A DNA stretch of 36,131 nt from assembly GCA_902790375.1 (NCBI GenBank), contig CADARY010000031.1, positions 1-36,131 of the forward strand, in the 5' to 3' direction. Shown piece by piece: positions 24,619 through 33,853 of this stretch. The notes under the pieces are model-generated. The model worked only from the letters and a program-made list of their open reading frames with translations, was not told where the DNA came from and did not search any database. The first letter of the stretch is position 1, and every line of letters starts with the position of its first letter. The DNA is from Oscillospiraceae bacterium. Its GTDB lineage: Bacteria; Bacillota; Clostridia; Oscillospirales; Oscillospiraceae. Position numbers and translations under genes: made by a program.

Positions 24619-27600
24619 TCAGATCCCCCGGAAGGTGAAGCAGAGGCGCAGGGGCTTGTCCGCCGGGAGCAGATACTCGGGGTGGGTTCTGGCCCCCCAG
24701 CTATCGTCACCGCCGACGCCCATCTGCTGCAGTGCCACCCGGACCACTGTGTAGTTCACCGGCGGCAGCTCGTGGGTGTGCAGGGCGTTTTCCAGCTCAT
24801 GCGGCGTCCAGGGCAGCGCGCTCACCGAAAGCGCATCCCCGGCAAACTCCATGCCGCGTCCCTTACGGTCGATGACTCTGGCCCAGCGCACACCGCAGTG
24901 GTTGCCGCTCTCCTGCGGGCGGAGGTAGCGGGCAAGCTGATCGCGGACCGTACCCTCCCAGATGCCGAGCTTCCCGCCGCGCAGGCGGTCGGCGTATGTT
25001 TCCCCGGGCCCGAGGCCGTACCAGCAGAGCCGATCCAGATCCGCGCTCAGGCGAAAGAGCATGCCGAATTCGGGCATGTCCGCCAGCCCCGCCACTGGTG
25101 TGTAGGTAAGCTCCGTCTTCACCGTACCGTCCCCGAAAACCTCATAGCTCACGGTGCAGGCGCTCTCAGGAATCGTGGGCAGCTTGTAGCGGTAGGCGAC
25201 GCGGATGCTGTGCGCGAGCCTCTCGACTTCCGGGACGTACTCCGCCGCGGCATAGAGGCTCGCAGCCTTCCACTGACTGTAGCGCTGCGGCATCTGATTG
25301 CCCCTGTCGTTGTCGGTGGGCGCGCGCCAGAAGTTGGGGGCCGGCATCTGCTCAAGAAGCTCCCGACCGCCCCAGACATAGGAGGACAGACCCGGGCGCA
25401 GGGAGGAGAAGAGGACGGAAAAGCCCTCGCCCCGCACACCGAGATTGAAGCTCCCCTGCACGATTTCAAGCGGCAGGGTACAGGCGGGCTTTTGCGCCGC
25501 AGGCGCAAGGACGGTCTGACCGAAAGCGACCTCATGCCCGGCTCTGGCCCAGCGTGTGTCCTCCCGCAGGGTGAAGGAGACGATCAAGACCAGCTCCTCA
25601 CCGGGCGCAGCGCCGCGCAGCATGGCGATCTCCTGCTGCAGCTCCTCCGGGAAGGGGAAGGAGGCCTCGGAGAGGGGCGCAACAGCGAGCGCAAGCGGGA
25701 AGCGCCGCTGCTCCCTGCCCTCGCGCAGCAGGATGGCGCAGGCGGCATAGCGGTCGGTATTCGTAAAGAGATTCTTGTTTCTGACCGTAAAGCTTTCACC
25801 GGCGAAGCTGACGCTGATGCCCTGGTAGTTGTATTTGACCTCCTGCATCTTGGGGGAGGGGGCATGATCCCCGCCGTAGACGATGCCGTTGCCGCTGAAC
25901 TCCCAGTCGGTGGGCCGCTCCAGAAAGTCGCCGCCGTAGGCCTGGAAGACCTCGCCGTCGCGCCCGGTCTTGTAGAGAGACTGATCCGCCCAGTCCCAGA
26001 TGAAGCCGCCCTGATACCGGGGCTCCCGGTCGCTGAGGTCGGTATACTTGTGCATGGCGCCGCAGGAGTTGCCCATGGCGTGGGTGTATTCGCAGCAGAG
26101 GAAGGGCTTGCCGGGGTTTTCGCGCAGCCACTGCTCGATCTCGGCCGCGGAGGGGTACATGCGGCTCTCCATGTCGCTGGTGTCCGGATAGCTGCGGTCC
26201 CAGAAAATGCCCTCGTAATGTACCAGGCGGCTGCTGTCGAGCGCGCGGAAGCGCTCGCTCATGGCGTGGATGACCGCGCCGCCGTAGGACTCGTTCCCGC
26301 AGGACCAGATCAGCACGCAGGCGTGGTTCTTGTCCCGCTGGTAGATGGATTCCACCCGATCCAGCAGCAGCGGCTCAAACTCCCGGCGGTCCTTCGGGAT
26401 GATGTTTTCTGCCCCGATGCCCATGTTCGCCGCAAGGTACCAGGAGCCGTGGGTCTCCATGTTCGTCTCGTCGATCACGTACAGGCCGTAGCGGTCGCAG
26501 AGGGCATAGAGGGCGGAGTCGTTGGGATAGTGGCTGGTGCGGATGGCGTTGATGTTGTTCTGCTTCATGGTGCGGATGTCGCGCTCCAGCTCCCCGGGAT
26601 CGGGCACGCGGCCTGTGCGGGAGTTGAAGTCGTGGCGGTTGACGCCCTTGAAGACGATGCGCCTGCCGTTTAAGAGCATGAGGCCGTCCTTCATTTCAAA
26701 GCGCCGGAAGCCCAGCTCCTGAGCCATGACCTCGGTGAGCGCGCCGTCCGCGTCCAGAACCTCGACCGTGAGGCGGTAGAGGGCAGGCTCCTCCGCGCTC
26801 CAGAGAGCGGGGGAGGGGACGGAGAGCGCAGCCCTGGCAGAGCCTCCGGTGATCCCGGCTGCCATCTCGGCGACGGGCTCGCCCTCCCGCTCAAGGCGCA
26901 GGAAGAGGGAGCCCTCGCCCTTCATCCTCGCGGCGATCTCCACCGTGCCGGTTTTAAGATCCTCCGACAGGCCGGGGATCACAGACAGATCCGTCACCGC
27001 GGTCTTCGGCTGCATGGTAAGAAAAACGCTGCGGAAAATGCCGGAGAAGCGGTAAAAATCCTGATCCTCAAACCAGCTTCCCGGCGTCCACTTGAATACA
27101 CGTACCGACAGGGTGTTGACACCCTCCCGCAGCGCGTCGCCCAGGGCAAAGTCGGCAGGAGAGAAGCTGTCCTCGCTGTAGCCCAGGTAGATACCGTTGA
27201 GCCAGACGGCAAAGCCGCTCTCCACCCCCTGGAAGGAGATGTTGACCTCTTCCCCGCGAAAGCTCTCCGGCAGGGTAAACTGCCTCACGTAGTCCGCCAC
27301 GGGGTTGAAGCGCTCCGGCACCTCGCCGGGGCGCAGAGCCTCCGCCCCGTCCCAGGGGTACTGGTAATTGACATAGGCCGGCCTGTCCCAGCCCTCCAAC
27401 TGGATGTGCGCCGGAACACGGATCGCGGCCCAGCCGCTGCTGTCCACGTCAGGGAAATCCTTAGGCGCTTCGCTGAGATTGCGGGCGTAGTGAAAACGCC
27501 ACACGCCGTCGAGCGGAAAGCGCAGAGAGCTGACGCCGGCATGCATTTCCTCCGCCGTCCGATAGGGGACATGGTCGGAGTGGGCGGGCAGACGCCCCTC

Positions 27601-27651
27601 GGCAAAAACGGCCGCGTCCTTTACGACGCGCTCATAACTGAAATCCATCAT
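24619..27651 (-). CDS. lacZ: Beta-galactosidase, glycoside hydrolase family 2
   Basis: A 1010-residue enzyme of the LacZ type (sugar-binding, Ig-like, TIM-barrel, Ig-like and C-terminal small-chain domains in that order). The acid/base Glu is in LIWSCGNESYGG (about residue 451) and the nucleophile Glu in FLCCEYTHAMGNSCG (about residue 520). GVNRHDFNSRTGR and ETNMETHGSW are also typical. There is no signal peptide, so it is cytoplasmic and acts on lactose or galacto-oligosaccharides after uptake. No transporter or regulator gene is adjacent; it has its own promoter and terminator, so it is monocistronic. Confidence 0.95.
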   Translation of the reverse strand: MMDFSYERVVKDAAVFAEGRLPAHSDHVPYRTAEEMHAGVSSLRFPLDGVWRFHYARNLSEAPKDFPDVDSSGWAAIRVPAHIQLEGWDRPAYVNYQYPWDGAEALRPGEVPERFNPVADYVRQFTLPESFRGEEVNISFQGVESGFAVWLNGIYLGYSEDSFSPADFALGDALREGVNTLSVRVFKWTPGSWFEDQDFYRFSGIFRSVFLTMQPKTAVTDLSVIPGLSEDLKTGTVEIAARMKGEGSLFLRLEREGEPVAEMAAGITGGSARAALSVPSPALWSAEEPALYRLTVEVLDADGALTEVMAQELGFRRFEMKDGLMLLNGRRIVFKGVNRHDFNSRTGRVPDPGELERDIRTMKQNNINAIRTSHYPNDSALYALCDRYGLYVIDETNMETHGSWYLAANMGIGAENIIPKDRREFEPLLLDRVESIYQRDKNHACVLIWSCGNESYGGAVIHAMSERFRALDSSRLVHYEGIFWDRSYPDTSDMESRMYPSAAEIEQWLRENPGKPFLCCEYTHAMGNSCGAMHKYTDLSDREPRYQGGFIWDWADQSLYKTGRDGEVFQAYGGDFLERPTDWEFSGNGIVYGGDHAPSPKMQEVKYNYQGISVSFAGESFTVRNKNLFTNTDRYAACAILLREGREQRRFPLALAVAPLSEASFPFPEELQQEIAMLRGAAPGEELVLIVSFTLREDTRWARAGHEVAFGQTVLAPAAQKPACTLPLEIVQGSFNLGVRGEGFSVLFSSLRPGLSSYVWGGRELLEQMPAPNFWRAPTDNDRGNQMPQRYSQWKAASLYAAAEYVPEVERLAHSIRVAYRYKLPTIPESACTVSYEVFGDGTVKTELTYTPVAGLADMPEFGMLFRLSADLDRLCWYGLGPGETYADRLRGGKLGIWEGTVRDQLARYLRPQESGNHCGVRWARVIDRKGRGMEFAGDALSVSALPWTPHELENALHTHELPPVNYTVVRVALQQMGVGGDDSWGARTHPEYLLPADKPLRLCFTFRGI

Positions 27652-27685
27652 CTCAATAACTCCTGTTAAAAAAGATCACATAGGC

Positions 27686-27714
27686 ACTATACAGAAAAAG
27701 CGGCGCTGCGTCAA
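27686..27714 (-). promoter_or_regulatory. Promoter of lacZ
   Basis: On the minus strand TTGACG (27709-27714), 17-nt spacer, TATAGT (27686-27691). The spacer includes a T5 run. No clear operator palindrome is visible. Confidence 0.75.
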
Positions 27715-27777
27715 CCGCTTCGGCAACAAAATAACGACAGCGTGACCGCGTTCTGCCGCAGCTCCGCGCTTGCCGCG

Positions 27778-28836
27778 TCATCGACGCTCCGACGCCTGGA
27801 AGGCCTCCGGCGGGAGGCAGGGGGAAAGACCTGTGAGGAGGGTGTCATAGCTCTTTTCGTATTCCGTCTGCGGGGATTTGAGCGGGCTTATGGAGCGGGG
27901 CGCGCGGCTCAGGGATACGCGCACGGCGGTGCCGATGCCCTCACGGCTCTCCAGCAGGAGCGTTCCGCCGTGGGTCCGGGCAATCTCCCGCGCGGCGGTG
28001 AGGCCGAGGCCCGGCCCGTGTCCCGCCTCGCTCAGACCGCAGTCGTAGCGGTAGCGCTCGAGCACGGTGTTGAGTCTCTCGCCCGGAATGCCGCAGCCGT
28101 CGTCGTCCACGGACAGAATCGTCTGCTCGCCCGCGCTGTGCAGCGTGACGCGGATGCGGGTGCAGCCCTCGGCATGCAGCAGACAGTTTGACAGCAGATT
28201 CAGCGCCAACGTCTCCAGCAGGGCGGGGTCGCCCTGGATCGGCAGCGTATCGGGCGCGTTGAAGCAGATCTCCGGCGCGGGCACCAGCAGACGCACCGAT
28301 TCGATCAGATCCCGCAGCAGACGCGCCAGATCGAGCGCCTGGGGCAGAAAAAGAACACTGTTTCGCTCCCCGTCGCGGATGATCGAGAGGTTCTGGAGGG
28401 TCCGATTGAGCCGGTAGAGAGACATGGAAATGCTGCCCAGGGCCGAGGCTGCGCCAGGCTCTGCGGAGCGGAGCTGGTTTTTGAGCATGGAGGCCGCCGC
28501 GCCGAGCTGCATCATCTCGGTCCTGAGCGTAAAGAGAAAGGCGTCGCTGATGAGCTCCTGCACACTCTCGCGCGGGGAGAGGAAAACCACGCGCATCCCC
28601 TCCATCGCCTTGACCCGCAGCAGCATACGCCGGCCCGCGACCTCGGTCTCGGCTACGAAGCCGGGGGCCTGCATGCCCGCGATCTCCTTTCCGAAAAGCT
28701 CCCGAAAGCTTTTGCTGCGGCAGTCCGGCCCCAGCAGGGTGCAGGCGGCCTCGTTGGCAAACAGAATTTTACCGCCCTTGATGAGAAGGGCGGGCTCCCC
28801 GGTGAGTGCAAGAAGCTCGGCGGAAAACGCAATCAT
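27778..28836 (-). CDS. Histidine-kinase-like ATPase lacking the phospho-acceptor His
   Basis: A 352-residue soluble protein. Residues about 5-85 look like a small PAS-type sensor. The dimerisation helix carries FTLRTEM where kinases have HELRTPL, so the usual His is Phe102. The ATPase domain is well kept: N box NLLSNCLLHA, G1 DDDGCGIP and G2 GHGPGLGLTAAREIARTHGG. A proline-rich tail of about 40 residues follows. There is no transmembrane segment and no response regulator next to it. It may bind ATP without autophosphorylating, or act through a partner kinase. The gene stands alone on the minus strand. Confidence 0.8.
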   Translation of the reverse strand: MIAFSAELLALTGEPALLIKGGKILFANEAACTLLGPDCRSKSFRELFGKEIAGMQAPGFVAETEVAGRRMLLRVKAMEGMRVVFLSPRESVQELISDAFLFTLRTEMMQLGAAASMLKNQLRSAEPGAASALGSISMSLYRLNRTLQNLSIIRDGERNSVLFLPQALDLARLLRDLIESVRLLVPAPEICFNAPDTLPIQGDPALLETLALNLLSNCLLHAEGCTRIRVTLHSAGEQTILSVDDDGCGIPGERLNTVLERYRYDCGLSEAGHGPGLGLTAAREIARTHGGTLLLESREGIGTAVRVSLSRAPRSISPLKSPQTEYEKSYDTLLTGLSPCLPPEAFQASERR

Positions 28837-28998
28837 GATATGTCCTCCCTCGTTTTCGGCTGCTGCAGCGGCTGTTTTCTCATACTTGCCGACATATTAT
28901 AACAAATCTGGACAAAATGAACAATACCCGCGGGAAACAAACCCGTGATCAGGGCAAAATTTCGGCACATTACGCGGCAAAATCCGAGACAGTAAAAC

Positions 28999-29028
28999 TT
29001 GATTTTTACGAATAGTATATGTTATTAT
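28999..29028 (+). promoter_or_regulatory. Promoter and leader of the gap gene
   Basis: TTGATT (28999-29004), 18-nt spacer, TATTAT (29023-29028). The roughly 90-nt leader contains a 7-bp hairpin TGGAAAC/GTTTCCA (29062-29085) shortly before the ribosome binding site GGAGG (29110-29114), which could affect message stability or initiation. Confidence 0.6.
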
Positions 29029-29107
29029 GAGTAAGCTATGACAGCAGTTTGTCAGGCAGACTGGAAACGGGTTATTTCGTTTCCAAAAAATAGTCATATC
29101 TTATTAA

Positions 29108-30054
<947 letters not shown>

Positions 30055-30073
30055 GTTATACACGGATTGAATC

Positions 30074-30109
30074 AAAAAATCCCGAAAGGTTCGCCTTTCG
30101 GGATTTTTT
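30074..30109 (+). terminator. Terminator of the gap gene
   Basis: A 16-bp perfect stem (AAAAAATCCCGAAAGG with 30094-30109) closed by a TTCG tetraloop and ending in T6. It can work in both directions. Confidence 0.95.
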
Positions 30110-30150
30110 GTCGAACGATCTGCAAAAGCAAGTTAAAAGTCCCTACAGAC

Positions 30151-30179
30151 TTGCGCTTTTCACAGCGCTTGTGTATAAT
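30151..30179 (+). promoter_or_regulatory. Promoter of the tandem-domain secreted protein gene
   Basis: TTGCGC (30151-30156), 17-nt spacer, TATAAT (30174-30179), about 50 nt before the start codon. Confidence 0.7.
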
Positions 30180-30227
30180 CTGGGGTGAAAAAGACCCCTG
30201 CCATTTAAACGGAAAGGAAGAACAAAC

Positions 30228-31367
30228 ATGAGAAGAATCCTGCCCCTGCTTCTGGCGCTCCTGCTGGCCGTGTCCCTGTTCATGGCGCTGAACGTCAGCG
30301 CCGCCGCGGCGGAGACGGACGCGCCTGCCGCGCTTGAGATCTACACCATGACGGGCAGCACGGGCACACCCGTACTCGCCAAGGCCTACAGCGCCGCCGC
30401 GCTCGACGCGCTGAAAGAGACAAAAGCCGACGGCTACGCCTACGCCTCGTATAAGGGAGGCGCTGAGACCGCGATCGTTGCCACCGAGTATGTGACGCTT
30501 GACGCGCTGCTGGCCGACGCGGGCGTGAGCTTCACTGCGGGCGACAAGCTGAGCTTTGTCTGCTATGACGGCCCCTATCAGTATGGCGATTTCAGCTATG
30601 AGATCATGTCCCGGCGCGGCATTGATCCCAGCGGCGAACCTGTGCCCACCGCCTTTGCCATCACCTACGCAAAGGGCTCCCTCGCCGAGAGCAGCGTTGC
30701 GGACATTGCAAAGACCGCTGCGAACAGCGGCGCGCTGCGCTTCGTCTCCGGCATGACGATCGAGGAGAGCGAAGAGAAGGCGATTGCAGGCGAACGCATG
30801 CCCTCCGGCGTTATCTCCATGACAGTCGTCAAGGCGCCCGCCGCGCTCGAGGTCTACACCCAGAGCGGCGACGAGGGTACGCCCGTGCTCACCAAAGCCT
30901 ACAGCGCTGCCGCACTTGAGGCGCTGAAAGAGACGAAGACCGACGGCTGTGCGTACATCTTCTATAAGGGAGACGAGAAAAACGCGATCGTCGCGACCGA
31001 GTATGTGACGCTCGACACGCTGCTGGCTGACGCGGGCGTGAGCTTCGCTGAGGGCGACAGGCTGAGCTTCAATTGCTTTGACGGCCTTTATCCGTATGGC
31101 GATTTCCGCTATGAGGCCGTGGCGCAGCGCGGCGTGGATTCCAGCGGCGCGCCCGTCCCCACTGCGTTTGCCGTCACCTACGCGAAGGGCTCCCTCACGG
31201 AGATGAGCATTGCAGATATCGCCAAGGCCGCTGAAAATAACGGTGTGCTGCGCTTCGTCTGCGGCATGACCGCCGAGGAGAAGGACGCGAAAACCGCCTC
31301 GGGTGAGCGGATGCCCTTCGGCGTCGCCTCCGTGACGGTCGTCAGCCCGTCCCCCGATGGGAAGTAA
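30228..31367 (+). CDS. Secreted protein of two tandem copies of one domain
   Basis: A 379-residue protein with a signal peptide (MRRILPLLLALLLAVSLFMA, cleavage near VSAAAAE, no lipobox). Residues about 35-204 and 205-375 are two copies of one domain, aligned from ALEIYTMTGSTGTPVL and ALEVYTQSGDEGTPVL through ATEYVTLDALLADAGVSF, PVPTAFAITYAKGSL and GERMP. The segment TLDALLADAGV...GDKLSFVCYDG faintly recalls the ligand-binding core of oxidoreductase molybdopterin-binding domains, but the active-site Cys and cofactor motifs are not evident, so I do not assign a function. The start follows GGAAAGGAAG. It has its own promoter and terminator. Confidence 0.75.
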   Translation: MRRILPLLLALLLAVSLFMALNVSAAAAETDAPAALEIYTMTGSTGTPVLAKAYSAAALDALKETKADGYAYASYKGGAETAIVATEYVTLDALLADAGVSFTAGDKLSFVCYDGPYQYGDFSYEIMSRRGIDPSGEPVPTAFAITYAKGSLAESSVADIAKTAANSGALRFVSGMTIEESEEKAIAGERMPSGVISMTVVKAPAALEVYTQSGDEGTPVLTKAYSAAALEALKETKTDGCAYIFYKGDEKNAIVATEYVTLDTLLADAGVSFAEGDRLSFNCFDGLYPYGDFRYEAVAQRGVDSSGAPVPTAFAVTYAKGSLTEMSIADIAKAAENNGVLRFVCGMTAEEKDAKTASGERMPFGVASVTVVSPSPDGK

Positions 31368-31425
31368 AAAACGCTGAACCGGCAGCGGGCAAGTCTGCAT
31401 GGCCCGGCTACGGTACAGAATACAG

Positions 31426-31461
31426 CAATCGCCCCGAAAGGCATGCCTTTCGGGGCGATTG
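31426..31461. terminator. 36-nt perfect palindrome, probable terminator
   Basis: CAATCGCCCCGAAAGGCA and its exact complement (31444-31461) form an uninterrupted 36-nt palindrome. It shares the core CCCGAAAGG/CCTTTCGGG with the gap terminator at 30074-30109. There is no T-tract, but its position past a stop codon fits a terminator. Confidence 0.65.
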
Positions 31462-31508
31462 ATGTACAGATAACCGGAAAACAAATCCCGCAGCGATTTC
31501 CGGTATTA

Positions 31509-31706
31509 TTATTTGGATCGGGCAGCCTTGCCGGTCTCCCTGATACTGTCGGAGAGGACGCTGCCTGTGTGCTCGGCCTTACTCATGCTGAAGAGCATGC
31601 TGACCACATTGCTGGCTGTGCGACAGATCAGCTCTCCCGGGACTCCGCCCGAGACATTGGCAAGCTCGCCGTTCTCGATGCTCCTTTTTTTCGTTTCGTT
31701 CTCCAT
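31509..31706 (-). CDS. Double-glycine-leader peptide, putative bacteriocin or signal precursor
   Basis: A 65-residue peptide. The first 21 residues end in IENGELANVSGG and match the double-glycine leader used by C39-peptidase ABC exporters: hydrophobic at -12, Glu at -8, Leu at -7, Val at -4, Gly-Gly at -2/-1. The core (VPGELICRTASNVV... to GKAARSK) is 44 residues with one Cys, a small hydrophobic middle and a basic end. There is a ribosome binding site (AGAGGTG) and its own TATAAT promoter. No transporter, immunity or modification gene is nearby, so the export partner must be elsewhere. It may be a class II bacteriocin-like or signalling peptide. Family assignment rests on the leader alone. 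Confidence 0.65.
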   Translation of the reverse strand: MENETKKRSIENGELANVSGGVPGELICRTASNVVSMLFSMSKAEHTGSVLSDSIRETGKAARSK

Positions 31707-31742
31707 AATCGTACACCTCTGATCTTTCGGTTTCCTCTCGCT

Positions 31743-31771
31743 ATTATATTACAAAACGCCGGAAAAAGCAA
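31743..31771 (-). promoter_or_regulatory. Promoter of the double-glycine peptide gene
   Basis: On the minus strand TTGCTT (31766-31771), 17-nt spacer, perfect TATAAT (31743-31748), about 40 nt before the start codon. Confidence 0.65.
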
Positions 31772-31802
31772 TGCACAAGGCGCTGAAAGAATCTTAATAA
31801 AT

Positions 31803-31846
31803 AAAAAAGCACAGGCCCCGTCCTTCCTGACAGAGCCTGTGCTTTT
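31803..31846 (-). terminator. Terminator of upp
   Basis: The stem GCACAGGC (31809-31816) pairs with GCCTGTGC (31835-31842), flanked by A6 and T4. On the minus strand it ends in TTTTTT, just past the upp stop. Confidence 0.85.
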
Positions 31847-31849
31847 CGA

Positions 31850-32479
31850 TTACTTGGTGCCGAAGATACGGTCGCCGGCGTCGCCCAGACCGGGGACGAT
31901 GTAGCCGTGCTCGTTCAGGTGATCGTCCAGCGCGGCGACATAAATGTCCACATCGGGGTGATCCTCCTGCATGCGCTTGACACCCTCGGGAGCGCCGATG
32001 ATGCTCATGAGCTTGATATGCTTGACGCCGGCTTCCTTGAGGAAGGCGACGGCCGCGGAGGCGGAGCCGCCGGTGGCGAGCATGGGATCAACAATGATAG
32101 CGTCACGCTCTTCGATATCGGGGGGCATCTTGAAGTAGTACTTGACCGGCTCAAGCGTTGCGGGGTCGCGGAAGAGACCCACATGGCCGACCTTGACGTT
32201 GGGCATCATGCTCACGATACCGTCAACCATGCCGAGACCGGCGCGGAGAATGGGGACGACAGCCAGCTTCTTGCCGGAAATACGTCTGCACTTGGCAGGA
32301 GCAACGGGGGTTTCGACCGTGATCTCCTCCAGCGGCAGATCGCGGGTAGCCTCATAGCACATCAGCATGGCGATCTCGGAAACGAGCTCGCGAAATTCCT
32401 TGACGCTGGTGCTCTTGTCGCGGAGAATGGAAAGCTTGTGCTGAATCAGCGGATGGTCGAAAACGCATACTTTGCTCAT
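31850..32479 (-). CDS. upp: Uracil phosphoribosyltransferase
   Basis: Salvages uracil to UMP using PRPP. The 209-residue protein has the full set of motifs: [26 protein letters not shown], the PRPP loop [14 protein letters not shown] and the uracil-binding C-terminus [17 protein letters not shown]. The start follows AAGGAGAAG. It has its own strong promoter, placed between the end of tsaB and upp, so it is a separate unit. Confidence 0.97.
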   Translation of the reverse strand: MSKVCVFDHPLIQHKLSILRDKSTSVKEFRELVSEIAMLMCYEATRDLPLEEITVETPVAPAKCRRISGKKLAVVPILRAGLGMVDGIVSMMPNVKVGHVGLFRDPATLEPVKYYFKMPPDIEERDAIIVDPMLATGGSASAAVAFLKEAGVKHIKLMSIIGAPEGVKRMQEDHPDVDIYVAALDDHLNEHGYIVPGLGDAGDRIFGTK

Positions 32480-32535
32480 GAATAGCTTCTCCTTTATTTA
32501 GTTGATCGCACAGAAAATTTGCTTTTATCCTGAAT

Positions 32536-32564
32536 ATGATATACTACCTTCGGACAGAAGTCAA
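32536..32564 (-). promoter_or_regulatory. Promoter of upp
   Basis: On the minus strand TTGACT (32559-32564), 17-nt spacer, TATCAT (32536-32541), about 60 nt before the upp start. Confidence 0.75.
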
Positions 32565-32571
32565 GCGCAAT

Positions 32572-33267
32572 TTATCCCTCCCGCTGCATGCGCTCCTGCC
32601 GCTCCCGCTCGGCCTGGGACAGGCGCAGATACACGGGCAGCAGGGTGTCGGCCGTACCGGGCGTCTTGTCCTGCGCGGCCATGGCTACGCCCCAGGCGCT
32701 CTGCATGCGTAGATTCTCCGGCGCGAGGACGCAGGGGATGCCCTTTTCGGTCAGGGCGCGAAAGCTCAGCTCCGCTCCGTCGCCCACGAGGAAGACAGAC
32801 TCGCCGTAAGCGCCGAGCTCCACCGCCAGCTCCTCCAGCGCGATGGGCCGGTCCTCGCACAGACGCCGGGGCCGCCCGTCCTCGATGCGGAAGAGGGCGT
32901 TGTATACCTGGCTGCGCCGGGCGTCCATCACCGGGCACACAAGGCCGCCCGCGGCCAGACCGTGCCAGGCCATGGCCTCCAGCGTGGAGACGCCCACACA
33001 GGGCTTGTCGGAGGCCCAGGCGAGGCCCTTGACCATCGACACGCCGATGCGCACACCGGTGAAGGAGCCGGGCCCGTGAGCCACCGCGAGCAAGTCCACA
33101 TCCCGCAGGCTGAGCTCCGCGTTTTTCAGCATATCCTCCCCCATGGGCAGGAGGGTGCGGCTGTGGGTCAGGCCGCTGCACTGGCTGTACTGGCTGACGA
33201 GCTTCCCGTCCCGCACCAGCGCGGCCGAGGCCGCCTTCGCCGTGGATTCAAATGCCAGGATCAGCAT
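32572..33267 (-). CDS. tsaB: tRNA t6A synthesis protein TsaB
   Basis: The 231-residue scaffold subunit that pairs with TsaD and TsaE in making t6A37 in tRNA. Typical N-terminus [16 protein letters not shown], then THSRTLLPM and AVAHGPGSFTGVRIGVSMVKGLA. The C-terminus LLPVYLRLSQAERERQER also fits. The gene overlaps the end of tsaE by 7 nt, so the two are translationally coupled. TsaC and TsaD genes are not in the window. Confidence 0.93.
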   Translation of the reverse strand: MLILAFESTAKAASAALVRDGKLVSQYSQCSGLTHSRTLLPMGEDMLKNAELSLRDVDLLAVAHGPGSFTGVRIGVSMVKGLAWASDKPCVGVSTLEAMAWHGLAAGGLVCPVMDARRSQVYNALFRIEDGRPRRLCEDRPIALEELAVELGAYGESVFLVGDGAELSFRALTEKGIPCVLAPENLRMQSAWGVAMAAQDKTPGTADTLLPVYLRLSQAERERQERMQREG

Positions 33268-33686
33268 AGCTCTGCCCCCTCAATGGTGATTTTTCTCTGC
33301 GTGTCGGAGAGCTTTTCAATGGTGACGCGCACCTCGTCCCCGAAGAAGGCGTCCTGCACGTTCTCGCTCCACTCCACCGCGCAGACCGCGCCGCGGTTGA
33401 GATAATCCTCCCAGCCGATGTCGAACAGCTCGTCGGCGCCGGAGAGGCGGTACATATCAAAGTGGATCAGCTCCCGAGGCCCCAGGTACTCGTTGACGAT
33501 GGTGAAGGTGGGGCTGGACACGCGGCAGTCAAGGCCCATGCCGCGGGCCATGCCGCGCACAAAGGCGGTCTTGCCCGCGCCGAGATCGCCGTACATGGCG
33601 ACCACCGCGCCCCCCGGCAGCTTCTCTGCCAGGCGCGCGCCGAGCGCCTCGGTTTCTCTTTCGTTGTGACTAATATATTCGGACAT
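33261..33686 (-). CDS. tsaE: tRNA t6A synthesis ATPase TsaE
   Basis: A 141-residue P-loop ATPase needed to drive rounds of t6A synthesis. Walker [14 protein letters not shown] (about residues 33-45), then [11 protein letters not shown] and LIHFDMYRL, and the conserved EWSEN near the end. It is the first gene of the tsaE-tsaB unit, starting in the divergent region with the SEDS gene. Confidence 0.94.
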   Translation of the reverse strand: MSEYISHNERETEALGARLAEKLPGGAVVAMYGDLGAGKTAFVRGMARGMGLDCRVSSPTFTIVNEYLGPRELIHFDMYRLSGADELFDIGWEDYLNRGAVCAVEWSENVQDAFFGDEVRVTIEKLSDTQRKITIEGAELC

Positions 33687-33750
33687 GTTTCTCTCCCGGG
33701 CCCCGCGCTTTTTTACAGTCTTCTAACAAACGCAGGGCATTTTTGTGATA

Positions 33751-33778
33751 TTGTAACGATTGTTGTAAAAGATATTAT
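33751..33778 (+). promoter_or_regulatory. Promoter of the SEDS gene
   Basis: TTGTAA (33751-33756), 16-nt spacer, TATTAT (33773-33778). It lies about 75 nt before the proposed start. Confidence 0.55.
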
Positions 33779-33853
33779 AGCACCGATTCCCTTCTTGCGT
33801 AAAGAGCAAGTTTGTGTTAGCATTACGGCTGTTCAGGAAAGGAGGCGCCGCAC

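Noticed and set aside
30072-31484. 470-residue open frame on the minus strand
   Set aside because: Antisense shadow of the tandem-domain secreted protein; its repetitive look only mirrors the tandem duplication.
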